A stretch of DNA of 5,679 nucleotides from an uncultured Rhodopirellula sp. (lineage in GTDB: Bacteria; Planctomycetota; Planctomycetia; Pirellulales; Pirellulaceae), in the NCBI GenBank assembly GCA_913061385.1, contig CAJXTM010000310.1, forward strand, positions 1-5,679, read 5' to 3'. Every line of letters starts with the position of its first letter. Positions within the stretch are counted from its first letter, which is position 1. Of the stretch, positions 1 through 5,679 are shown piece by piece. Position numbers and translations under genes: made by a program. The notes under the pieces were generated by a model. That model ran no database searches and was not told the origin of the DNA. It worked only from the letters and a program-made list of their open reading frames with translations.

Positions 1-42
1 CAGCCTCGGTCTCGTGGGCTCGGAGATGTGTATAAGAGACAG
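1..42 (+). other. Illumina Nextera (Tn5) adapter with i7 index, not genomic
   Basis: Bases 9-42 match the 34-base Nextera read-2 transposase adapter, ending in the 19-base Tn5 mosaic end (AGATGTGTATAAGAGACAG, 24-42). Bases 1-8 (CAGCCTCG) sit exactly where the i7 index lies in the library molecule, and from memory they equal Nextera index N710. This is vector-type contamination left on the contig and should be trimmed. It creates a false reading frame starting MGSEMCIRDR, a peptide known from adapter-contaminated database entries. Confidence 0.98.
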
Positions 43-84
43 GTACCGGGCGTGCTGCTGGAATTGCAGCGTCTTCTTGAATGA
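43..84 (+). CDS. Possible 3' end of an upstream gene (C-terminal 13 residues)
   Basis: Directly after the adapter one frame reads VPGVLLELQRLLE and stops at TGA (82-84). The leucine-rich amphipathic look would suit the C-terminal helix of a protein whose body lies outside the contig. A competing frame (45-80, TGRAAGIAASS then TGA) is equally possible. The fragment is too short to assign a family, and it could also be non-coding. The 111 bases from this stop to the start of the cyclase gene contain no other coding signal I can support. Confidence 0.2.
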   Translation, partial: VPGVLLELQRLLE

Positions 85-107
85 ACCAGCTGAAACGAGC
101 AGCGGTC

Positions 108-136
108 TTGGCACTGACGGTCGAGAAACCTTAGAT
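108..136 (+). promoter_or_regulatory. Weak sigma70-like promoter candidate for the cyclase gene
   Basis: TTGGCA (108-113, 5 of 6 to TTGACA) is separated by 17 bases from TTAGAT (131-136, 3 of 6 to TATAAT). Transcription would start near 143, leaving a leader of roughly 50 bases before ATG 196. That would exclude the TTG 136 and ATG 142 alternatives. The -10 match is poor and such matches arise by chance, so this is only a candidate. Confidence 0.22.
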
Positions 137-195
137 TGGAGATGCCTCTTCCGATTGGAATTGCGACCACCGAGCCATCTATCAGCGCCGGAACT

Positions 196-1989
196 ATGCC
201 AGATTTGATTGCCCAAGGCCCAAAGAGTGAACATCGCTGGCGACGTGAATTGCCCGCGATAACCCGAGGTACTGGTGTATTGCTTGGTCGTGCTGAGGCT
301 GATTGGAATGTGCCGTGGGATAAGAAAATCTCACGCGCTCATGTTCGCCTGACGCCGTCCACCGATAATCGCGTTGAGGTTTGTTGTGAGGTGACAGCCC
401 GCAATCCGGTCTTTTTTCGCGGGAAAAAAACAGGCCGCTTCACTCTCGTGCCTGGTGAGCATTTTGTCATTGGAAGTACAACGTTCACGTTGGCAAATCG
501 GCCGGGTGCGTCTGATTCCACCAGTGATATCGATCTGACCGAGCATGAGTTTGATCATGCCATGTTGCGACGACGGAATTTTCGTGATGCAGCAGGTAGA
601 ATTGAAATGTTGAGCCGTCTGCCAGATCTGATCACCAGCAGCAGCAGTGATGAGGAATTGTTGGTTCGCGTGACGAGTGTTTTGCTGCAGGCTACGCCGG
701 CAGCGTCAGCAGTAGCGATCGCATCGGCTGATGCGAATGACCATCGGGACGTAGGCAGCGGTTTTGAAATTCTGCATTATGACAGTCGGGTGCCCGAGAA
801 GGATGAGCCGGCTGTAAGCACACGATTGGTGAGAAAGGCGATCGAACGTCGTGAGAGTGTATTGCATCTGTGGTCAGCGGCATCAGCGGAAACCAACGCA
901 TTCACGTCCAGTGACGAAGCAGATTGGGCGTTTTGTGTCCCGCTTCGTAGCGAAGCCTGCATGGGGTGGGCCATCTATGTGACCGGACAGTTGTTGCCAG
1001 ACGAAAGTGGGCGGCTGGAGCAGTCGTTAAAAGCGGCCCCCGACACCTTGGAGGATGATGTTAAGTTCGCTGAATTGGTAGGAACAATGATTGCCAATTT
1101 GCGTCAGAGCCGCAGGCTGGAACGCAGGCAAGCTGCCATGAGGCGATTCTTTGCTCCAGTTGTCATGGAGGCGCTTGCCGGAAGAGATACCAACGAAGTG
1201 CTGGCACCTCGCGAAGCAAATTTGGCCGTTATGTTTTGCGATCTCAGAGGTTTCAGCAAACGAAGTGAGCGTGATGCCGATCAACTATTGGAGCTGCTCG
1301 CTAGGGTAAGCGATGCACTGGGGATCATGACTCGGCACATTCTTGATACCGATGGCGTCATCGGTGATTTTCATGGTGATGCTGCGATGGGCTTTTGGGG
1401 TTGGCCCTTTGAGCAGCAGGATGCTGCCCTTCGCGCAGCGGAGGCAGCATCACGCATCGTGACGGACAGTACGCAAGTGCTCGCAGACAATAATTTCCGA
1501 TTCGGAATTGGGATTGCGACAGGCCGAGCTGTGGCTGGACAGATCGGAACGGTAGATCAGGTCAAAGTCACTGCCTTTGGGCCAGTCGTTAATCTTGCAA
1601 GTCGTCTGGAAGGTTTGACCAAATTGTTTGGAGCGAAAGTCATCATTGACTATGATACGGCCGCTGCACTGAAAGCATCGAGTGATCACCAGTTTCAACT
1701 CAGGAGATTGGCGCTGGTCAGGCCAGCGGGGCTTGAAAAAGAGATCGAAGCCTGGGAACTACTTGAGTCGCCAAAGCCCCATGTTCAGGTCTTGAGTTCG
1801 GAACAAATTGCCTCGTACGAGGCGAGTCTCGATGCCATGATTGGTGGTGACTGGAGTGAAGCTTATGATCTTTTGCAAGCCATTCCAGCTTGGGATCGAC
1901 CCAAAGATGTCTTGCTGTCGATCATTCTTCGCAACAACCGCGTGCCACCTGATGACTGGGATGGCGTGATTAAAATGCCTAAACTGTGA
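196..1989 (+). CDS. FHA-GAF-class III nucleotide cyclase, cytoplasmic signalling protein
   Basis: Predicted soluble protein of 597 residues that should form a cyclic nucleotide from an NTP. An FHA domain (about 25-103) shows LGR (G31, R32), the phosphothreonine-pocket motif ISRAH (S46, R47, H49), N70, and a final PGEHFVIGSTTF strand pair. A GAF-like region (about 135-305) follows, then a charged helical linker ending in RRFFAPVVMEAL. The class III cyclase domain (about 338-525) has both metal aspartates, D349 (VMFCDLRGF) and D395 (FHGDAAMGFWGWP), and the transition-state pair N466 and R470 (GPVVNLASR). The position that is usually the adenine-selecting Lys is D391, and the second selecting position is T459, so substrate is uncertain. 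The tail (530-597) looks TPR-like and ends DWDGVIKMPKL. I chose ATG 196 because MPDLIAQGP runs straight into the FHA domain. In-frame TTG 136 and ATG 142 would add up to 20 unconvincing residues, and no start has a clear Shine-Dalgarno. No transmembrane segment is visible. The next gene follows at 33 bases, suggesting an operon. Confidence 0.93.
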   Translation: MPDLIAQGPKSEHRWRRELPAITRGTGVLLGRAEADWNVPWDKKISRAHVRLTPSTDNRVEVCCEVTARNPVFFRGKKTGRFTLVPGEHFVIGSTTFTLANRPGASDSTSDIDLTEHEFDHAMLRRRNFRDAAGRIEMLSRLPDLITSSSSDEELLVRVTSVLLQATPAASAVAIASADANDHRDVGSGFEILHYDSRVPEKDEPAVSTRLVRKAIERRESVLHLWSAASAETNAFTSSDEADWAFCVPLRSEACMGWAIYVTGQLLPDESGRLEQSLKAAPDTLEDDVKFAELVGTMIANLRQSRRLERRQAAMRRFFAPVVMEALAGRDTNEVLAPREANLAVMFCDLRGFSKRSERDADQLLELLARVSDALGIMTRHILDTDGVIGDFHGDAAMGFWGWPFEQQDAALRAAEAASRIVTDSTQVLADNNFRFGIGIATGRAVAGQIGTVDQVKVTAFGPVVNLASRLEGLTKLFGAKVIIDYDTAAALKASSDHQFQLRRLALVRPAGLEKEIEAWELLESPKPHVQVLSSEQIASYEASLDAMIGGDWSEAYDLLQAIPAWDRPKDVLLSIILRNNRVPPDDWDGVIKMPKL

Positions 1990-2005
1990 GCAGATTGTTT
2001 CCTTC

Positions 2006-2021
2006 AAATTCAAGTGAATTT
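2006..2021 (+). repeat. Perfect AT-rich inverted repeat just before the second gene's start
   Basis: AAATTC-AAGT-GAATTT forms a 6 bp stem with a 4-base loop and ends one base before ATG 2023. It lies where a ribosome binding site would be expected, and none is recognisable there. In RNA it would be a weak hairpin, so it could modulate translation coupling or be chance. The alternative GTG start at 2014 would lie across the loop and stem. Confidence 0.35.
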
Positions 2022-2022
2022 C

Positions 2023-2556
2023 ATGCCCCCAACATCCCAGTCGCACGAATTGACGCCGCTGGTTTGGGTGGGGTTGGCCATCGCTGGTCTTACCCTCGCC
2101 ATCGATGCGTTGAGTGAGCAAACTACGATTGAGATGCTTGCTACACGTGAAGGTGAGAAGCAAGTCATCATTCGTTCCCAAAACCAAATGCATCAATTTC
2201 CGCTATTGGGAGTCCAAGTCTCCTTGTTACCGGGGTGGTCTTACTTAGCAGTCAGTGAGGATCCGCTGGCCGATCGCCCTGCCTTTGTGCATGAGGCATC
2301 CAATTGTTTGGTGCGGTTGCAACCCGATGTGTTTGGCGAATGGCCACCTGAGGGGTTGGCAAAAGAACCGGTGTCAGGGAAACACCCCACCGGCGACCTG
2401 GAGTGGGTACGCGCCGATCACCTGCGACTTGGGAAACTTCAATGGGCAGAATTTGGCTTGATCATTGTTGCGATCCAGCATGATTCCAAGGCAGAATTGA
2501 ATGATACGATCAATGAATTCTGTACTGGAATTGGTCGCATAGGCACTGAAGAGTAA
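2023..2556 (+). CDS. Small single-pass membrane-anchored protein, function unknown
   Basis: A 177-residue protein I cannot assign to a family. A hydrophobic stretch at about 11-28 (LVWVGLAIAGLTLAI) looks like an uncleaved N-terminal anchor or signal anchor. It is preceded by a short, nearly uncharged N terminus, so topology is not clear. The rest is a soluble domain of about 145 residues with alternating beta-like segments (QFPLLGVQVSLLPGWSYLAV, FVHEASNCLVRLQ) and a C-terminal helix (KAELNDTINEFCTGI). Two cysteines (C95, C167) could pair if the domain is outside the cytoplasm. The strand-rich pattern with a PGW turn loosely recalls PsbP/Mog1-type small domains, but that is only an impression. 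ATG 2023 is preferred; GTG 2014 is in frame and adds three residues. The 33-base gap to the cyclase gene suggests co-transcription, so it may act with the cyclase, though the sequence shows no direct link. Confidence 0.8.
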   Translation: MPPTSQSHELTPLVWVGLAIAGLTLAIDALSEQTTIEMLATREGEKQVIIRSQNQMHQFPLLGVQVSLLPGWSYLAVSEDPLADRPAFVHEASNCLVRLQPDVFGEWPPEGLAKEPVSGKHPTGDLEWVRADHLRLGKLQWAEFGLIIVAIQHDSKAELNDTINEFCTGIGRIGTEE

Positions 2557-2594
2557 GAAACCTCGTAATTAATCGAGTTGCCAAACGATCTGAT

Positions 2595-2613
2595 CCAGCT
2601 GCGAAAAGGCTGG
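2595..2613 (+). terminator. Hairpin after the cyclase operon, weak terminator candidate
   Basis: CCAGC pairs with GCTGG, extended by one T-G wobble, around the loop GCGAAAA, 38 bases after the stop of the 177-residue protein gene. The stem is short and the following bases (TTAACACCTG) lack a real U-tract, so intrinsic termination is doubtful. It is the best hairpin in the first part of the gap. Confidence 0.22.
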
Positions 2614-2680
2614 TTAACACCTGTTTACACGGTTTTTCGTGATTTCAATCGTTGGCAGCGGAGCCTCAGTTGAGCTCAGA

Positions 2681-2762
2681 GGGTAGGTGTACCCACGAAA
2701 CTGCGGTGGATTTGAACGCAGAATATGCTTAGTCTACCTAGACTGCCTGAACGGCGGTTTTT
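2681..2762 (+). promoter_or_regulatory. Hairpin-rich leader in front of the exported-protein gene
   Basis: Three short inverted repeats lie in 82 bases. GGGTA-GGTG-TACCC is at 2681-2694. AGTCT-ACCT-AGACT is at 2731-2744, and the pairing can close one base pair further. CTGCC-TGAAC-GGCGG is at 2743-2757, includes one T-G wobble, and is followed by five T at 2758-2762 that touch ATG 2763. The second and third share two bases, so they could not both form fully. This could be an untranslated leader with regulatory structure or chance pairing. TTGAAC (2712-2717) is a possible -35 box but has no good -10 partner. Confidence 0.25.
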
Positions 2763-4655
2763 ATGCACGCTCCACCTTTTCGCGTTTTTAGCATGTCACG
2801 ATTTGGATTTTTGACCACGTTGGTTTGTCTTTTCCTTTGGACTCCTGCTGCCACTTATGGGCAATTCAGCGAGCAAGATCGGGATCGACTGATAGAAACC
2901 ATCGACTCGATCGAAGCAACCTTCGACTCTGAAAGGCTGCCTGATGTCGATGCTGCCAAGGCAGACTTGGTTGGCAAGGTTGCGGCCGTTGAGCAGTACT
3001 TCCGCCGGGCGACGGATGCAGATAATCGCGACGCATGGCTTGAGTTTCTCGATCTAGAACCACTCTCCAATGCGATTCAATCCTCTTCCGCAGATTCTGT
3101 GGTGATGGTTGAGGCAAAGAAACTGCGTGATCGGCTGATCGGAATGACCCCAGGTTTAGAGCTGAACGTGGTTCGCAACCTGCGGGAGTCGGCGCTGCAT
3201 CTTTCTCAGGCAATCAGTCTGGACACCACCAAGGGAAAGCGAGTTGTCGCATCGTTAGCAGCATTGAAGAAAATGCTCAGCCAGATCAAGAAGACGCCTA
3301 CAACCGATCAATTTGCACAGATTGGTTTTTTTGTAGGGACGATCGAGTCGTCTGGACAGGGCGACGATTTGGTGCGTGCGTTTCGTGAAGTATTTGGCAA
3401 GCCAAACGTAGCTTTACTTGTTGGAAAACCGTTGTTGCAAAAAGCGGTTGATAGGGAACTCACGCGTGAGGAGCCGGTTCGGCAGACGATTCTTGGAACG
3501 CGAATCGTGGGAAAAGCCACCATGACTGGCACCGTTAGCGCAAACTTGGTGCCATCCACTGATAGTGCCAAGATCGAAATAGGATTCAAAGCGAAATTTG
3601 CGAGTGACAATACTGGCTACAACGGCCCGGTGAGAGTGTTAACCACTGGCACGGGTGAGATTGACTTGGCAAGGACGCTTAACATCGATTCCTCTGGTTT
3701 CCATCTGTCTGGTAACAAGACGGATGTTGAGTTGAATACAACCATTAACGCGATTTGTCACAAGATGGAGCTTGTTCGCAAGCTGGCGTGGAAGGCAGCA
3801 CGTCGGCAGAAACCCAAGGCAGACCGTATTGCTACGCAGCGTTTGAAGCGGCAGATCAGCCAGCAGTTTGAGGACGAGGCCCGTAATTTGAATCTTGATT
3901 CCCAGTCAGGATTTCTCGATGAGAGCGGAACCAATTTAAAACGATTGTCTCTCCCAGCACCCATCCAGGCGTGGTCGTCGAGTGAGCAAGTTCTCGCCAT
4001 CGATTCTCTCTTTCGAGCAGACCACCAACTGGGGTCAGTGGACCCTCGCCCAGCGGTCGGGGAAACGTTTGATGTGGCTCTCCAAATTCATGAGTCAGCA
4101 GTTGAAAATGCCTGTGCAACAGTATTGGCAGGCCGGACGATGAATGAGAAAAAGCTCGATGAGTTATTGGGGAAAATTGGTAGAGGAGCGGAAGAGGCTG
4201 CTGCTGATGTGGCCACGGAAAAAGACGGCGAATCAGCCGATGAAGAACCGTTCGAGATCGTGTTTTCTCCGTTGAGGCCGATTGTATTTGAGGCCAGAGA
4301 TCAGACTGTTCGCGTTGGCGTTCGAGGTCGACGTTTCACCAAAGGGACAAGAGTTTTGCAAAAAGCTCTCGAAGTGACCGCTACCTACAAACCGAGCAAA
4401 CTGGAAGACGGGACCGTAGTGCTTAAGCGGGATGGAAAAGTTCAAGTGGACTTTGGTGGAAATAAACTGTCCATCAGCGAAGCAGGTATGAAACCCGTCA
4501 TCGAAAAATCATTTGGAAAAGTCTTTCCAGATGTCATTCTGGAGCGGGTCATTAAAATCGCAGAAGATGCCGAAATGGAATCGCTGCGAGGAATGGAATT
4601 TCGGCCCGGTCTGATTCAGGCTGATGGCGGATGGCTTACCATTGCAATTCGCTAG
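2763..4655 (+). CDS. Large exported protein of unknown function, planctomycete-type
   Basis: A 630-residue protein. Its N terminus is a signal peptide: basic residues, the hydrophobic core FLTTLVCLFLW (16-26), then a likely cleavage after TYG (about residue 33) before QFSEQ. Residues 34-235 are mostly helical and charged. Residues 240-330 are strand-rich (KATMTGTVSANLVPS, KIEIGFKAKF) and are followed by a basic helical stretch (338-375: RKLAWKAARRQKPKADR). Residues 395-470 include HESAVENACATVLAGRTM and a helix, and an acidic linker (476-496) leads into a second strand-rich region (497-570) and an amphipathic C terminus. There are no catalytic motifs, no further membrane segment and no lipobox. 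The strand/helix layout loosely suggests a lipid-binding TULIP-like fold, which is a guess. The start is uncertain: ATG 2793 gives a more compact signal peptide (MSRFGFLTTL), ATG 2763 abuts a hairpin and T-run, and neither has a Shine-Dalgarno. It is probably transcribed separately from the genes before it. Confidence 0.85.
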   Translation: MHAPPFRVFSMSRFGFLTTLVCLFLWTPAATYGQFSEQDRDRLIETIDSIEATFDSERLPDVDAAKADLVGKVAAVEQYFRRATDADNRDAWLEFLDLEPLSNAIQSSSADSVVMVEAKKLRDRLIGMTPGLELNVVRNLRESALHLSQAISLDTTKGKRVVASLAALKKMLSQIKKTPTTDQFAQIGFFVGTIESSGQGDDLVRAFREVFGKPNVALLVGKPLLQKAVDRELTREEPVRQTILGTRIVGKATMTGTVSANLVPSTDSAKIEIGFKAKFASDNTGYNGPVRVLTTGTGEIDLARTLNIDSSGFHLSGNKTDVELNTTINAICHKMELVRKLAWKAARRQKPKADRIATQRLKRQISQQFEDEARNLNLDSQSGFLDESGTNLKRLSLPAPIQAWSSSEQVLAIDSLFRADHQLGSVDPRPAVGETFDVALQIHESAVENACATVLAGRTMNEKKLDELLGKIGRGAEEAAADVATEKDGESADEEPFEIVFSPLRPIVFEARDQTVRVGVRGRRFTKGTRVLQKALEVTATYKPSKLEDGTVVLKRDGKVQVDFGGNKLSISEAGMKPVIEKSFGKVFPDVILERVIKIAEDAEMESLRGMEFRPGLIQADGGWLTIAIR

Positions 4656-4657
4656 CA

Positions 4658-4676
4658 TGACCTTTTGTTAGGGTCG
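4658..4676 (+). repeat. Short hairpin between the exported-protein and hydrolase genes
   Basis: TGACCTT and AGGGTCG pair around the loop TTGTT: six base pairs including one wobble, plus a closing T-G wobble. It starts three bases after the stop codon at 4653-4655. It has no downstream T-run (the next bases are GATCAAAGAAAA), so it is not an intrinsic terminator. It could stabilise the 3' end of the transcript or be chance. Confidence 0.25.
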
Positions 4677-4706
4677 GATCAAAGAAAATCAGCAACCCTG
4701 TATACC

Positions 4707-4710
4707 GAGG
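4707..4710 (+). promoter_or_regulatory. Ribosome binding site fixing the GTG start of the hydrolase gene
   Basis: GAGG lies seven bases before GTG 4718. It is the only clear Shine-Dalgarno-like match at any gene start in this window. It supports GTG 4718 and agrees with the signal peptide that begins there. The frame is open upstream only back to a TGA at 4658-4660 and has no ATG in between. Confidence 0.55.
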
Positions 4711-4717
4711 TGTTCTT

Positions 4718-5646
4718 GTGCAATACCGGCACGTGTTCGCTTTTTGTTTCTGGATAATTTCACTGACGAGTTTGGCCGCTGAACCAGAGGTTTGGCGTGA
4801 TTTAGAATACGCCACGGTGGATGGTCAGGCGTTGCTGCTTGATTTGTATCTTCCGGCCTCGGAAAACGCGCGTGAGCGAGCCGGCATCCGGCGTGGCGAT
4901 GGCATTCCTTGCGTGGTGTTTGTTCACGGCGGTGGATGGAAAGCAGGAGACAAACAGTCTGCAAAGCAGAACGCGGCATGGCTTGCAGATCATGGGTTTG
5001 CCGTTGCCAGTATTAACTACCGTTTGACTGACGTTGCTCAGTGGCCTGCTCAGATAAATGACTGCTATGAGGCAGTACGCTGGGTGCGAAGGCAGTCAAG
5101 TGAGTATGGAATCGATCCGGATCGGATTGGTGCCTTTGGTACATCTGCGGGGGCACATCTTGTCGCTTTAATGGGAACCCGTCTCTACCCGGGTGAGGAA
5201 ACCGTTTCCAGTCGTGTGCAGGCAGTTTGCGATTGGTTCGGCCCCTCTGAACTGATGACGATGCCGCCGAATAATGTGGGGGATGGTCGGACAGCCGAAG
5301 ATGTTGCGCAGTCCAACGGAGCTAAATTACTTGGCGCAACGGTTCGTGAAGTGCCTGAATTGGCAGCAGATGCGAGTGCCATTGATCATGTCAGTAGTAA
5401 TGCAGCAGCTTTCTTGATCATGCACGGTGACCAGGATCCAGGAGTACCGATTTTACAAAGCACACGTTTGCACCGAAAACTGGTTGCCAGTGGAGCGTTA
5501 TCAACACTGCATGTTGTGAAGGATGGAAAGCACGGGGGTCTGCTGTTTCGTACGGCAGATGTCCGACAACGCGTTCTCGCTTTTTTTCAAAGCAGCCTGA
5601 TGAAAAATTGGAATCAGGGAAGCGGACCGAATGCCAAATTTCAGGT
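4718..5646 (+). CDS. Exported alpha/beta hydrolase (esterase/lipase-like), 3' end cut by adapter
   Basis: About 309 genomic residues are visible. A signal peptide (YRHVFAFCFWIISLTSLAA, cleavage about residue 21) points to export. The mature part is an alpha/beta hydrolase of the acetyl-esterase/BD-FAE-like group. It has the oxyanion-hole motif HGGGW (70-74), the nucleophile elbow GTSAG with S143, a likely acid D240 in HGDQDPGVP, and H272 in GKHGG. The order and spacing are normal, so the triad looks intact and the enzyme should hydrolyse a carboxylic ester, possibly on acylated carbohydrate or lipid. The substrate cannot be read from sequence. A stretch near 155-220 forms the usual cap or variable region. 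Helix VLAFFQSSLMK is near the normal family end, so only a short tail is probably missing. No stop codon occurs before the adapter, and bases after 5646 encode artificial residues. Only 62 bases separate it from the preceding exported-protein gene, so co-transcription is possible. Confidence 0.9.
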
Positions 5647-5679
5647 CTGTCTCTTATACACATCTCCGAGCCCACGAGA
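5647..5679 (-). other. Illumina Nextera adapter, inverted copy, not genomic
   Basis: CTGTCTCTTATACACATCT (5647-5665) is the reverse complement of the Tn5 mosaic end, followed by CCGAGCCCACGAGA. This is 33 of the 34 bases of the same read-2 adapter seen at 9-42, in opposite orientation. It truncates the hydrolase gene and creates another false frame starting MGSEMCIRDR on the minus strand. Confidence 0.98.

Noticed and set aside
14..208. Forward ORF of 64 residues starting MGSEMCIRDR
   Set aside because: Its first residues are encoded by the Nextera adapter. The rest is an out-of-frame read over the upstream region and the start of the cyclase gene.
1759..2196. Minus-strand ORF of 145 residues across the cyclase/second-gene junction
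   Set aside because: It is antisense to two better-supported genes, and its sequence shows no domain, signal or helix pattern.
196..2556. Pycsar-like anti-phage system (pyrimidine cyclase plus effector)
   Set aside because: The altered selecting residue and a neighbouring membrane protein prompted this idea. But the FHA-GAF architecture is typical of house signalling, the second protein has a single membrane segment and no TIR or cyclic-nucleotide-binding domain, and no other defence genes are nearby.
2569..2584. CTCG/CGAG inverted repeat after the second gene as a terminator
   Set aside because: The stem is only four base pairs with an eight-base loop and no T-run follows.
2712..2740. TTGAAC with TACCTA at 17-base spacing as a sigma70 promoter
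   Set aside because: The -10 matches the consensus at only two of six positions, which is no better than chance.
2866..3213. Minus-strand ORF of 115 residues
   Set aside because: It is antisense to the exported-protein gene. Its proline, serine and arginine-rich composition is what shadow frames usually show.
4689..4979. Minus-strand ORF of 96 residues over the hydrolase start
   Set aside because: It is antisense to the signal peptide and HGGGW region of the hydrolase, and nothing in it resembles a protein family.
5418..5675. Minus-strand ORF of 85 residues starting MGSEMCIRDR
   Set aside because: Its start is in the adapter and it runs antisense through the hydrolase gene, which has a clear catalytic triad on the other strand.
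1..5679. The window as a transposon bounded by terminal inverted repeats
   Set aside because: The inverted repeats are sequencing adapter containing the engineered Tn5 mosaic end, and no transposase is encoded.

Overview
This is a short contig that looks like a moderate-GC bacterial genome fragment assembled from Illumina Nextera (Tn5) reads. Bases 1-42 and 5647-5679 are library adapter, so the biological insert is about 43-5646. I infer a planctomycete, probably Pirellulaceae-like. The reasons are the FHA-GAF-class III cyclase architecture with its characteristic tail, large secreted proteins of unknown function, a secreted esterase, and start codons mostly without a Shine-Dalgarno sequence. 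No rRNA or other taxonomic marker is present, so this is recognition by style and not proof.

All four genes lie on the + strand. (1) 196-1989 is a cytoplasmic signalling protein: an N-terminal FHA phosphopeptide-binding domain, a GAF-like sensor domain, a helical linker, a class III nucleotide cyclase domain and a short TPR-like C-terminal tail. (2) 2023-2556 begins 33 bases after that stop and encodes a small protein with one N-terminal membrane segment and no recognised function. The two probably share a transcript. (3) After a 206-base gap with several short inverted repeats, 2763-4655 encodes a 630-residue exported protein of unknown function. (4) After 62 bases, 4718 to the end encodes an exported alpha/beta hydrolase (esterase/lipase-like), cut near its C terminus by the adapter.

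The first pair suggests a signalling unit that could couple Ser/Thr phosphorylation (read by FHA) and a GAF ligand to cyclic nucleotide production. The second pair are cell-envelope or secreted proteins, and nothing in the sequence ties them to the cyclase. I see no CRISPR array, tRNA, rRNA, transposase or defence island. The most notable points are the cyclase's unusual substrate-selecting site (Asp where adenylate cyclases usually carry Lys) and the adapter ends, which imitate terminal inverted repeats and create false ORFs.
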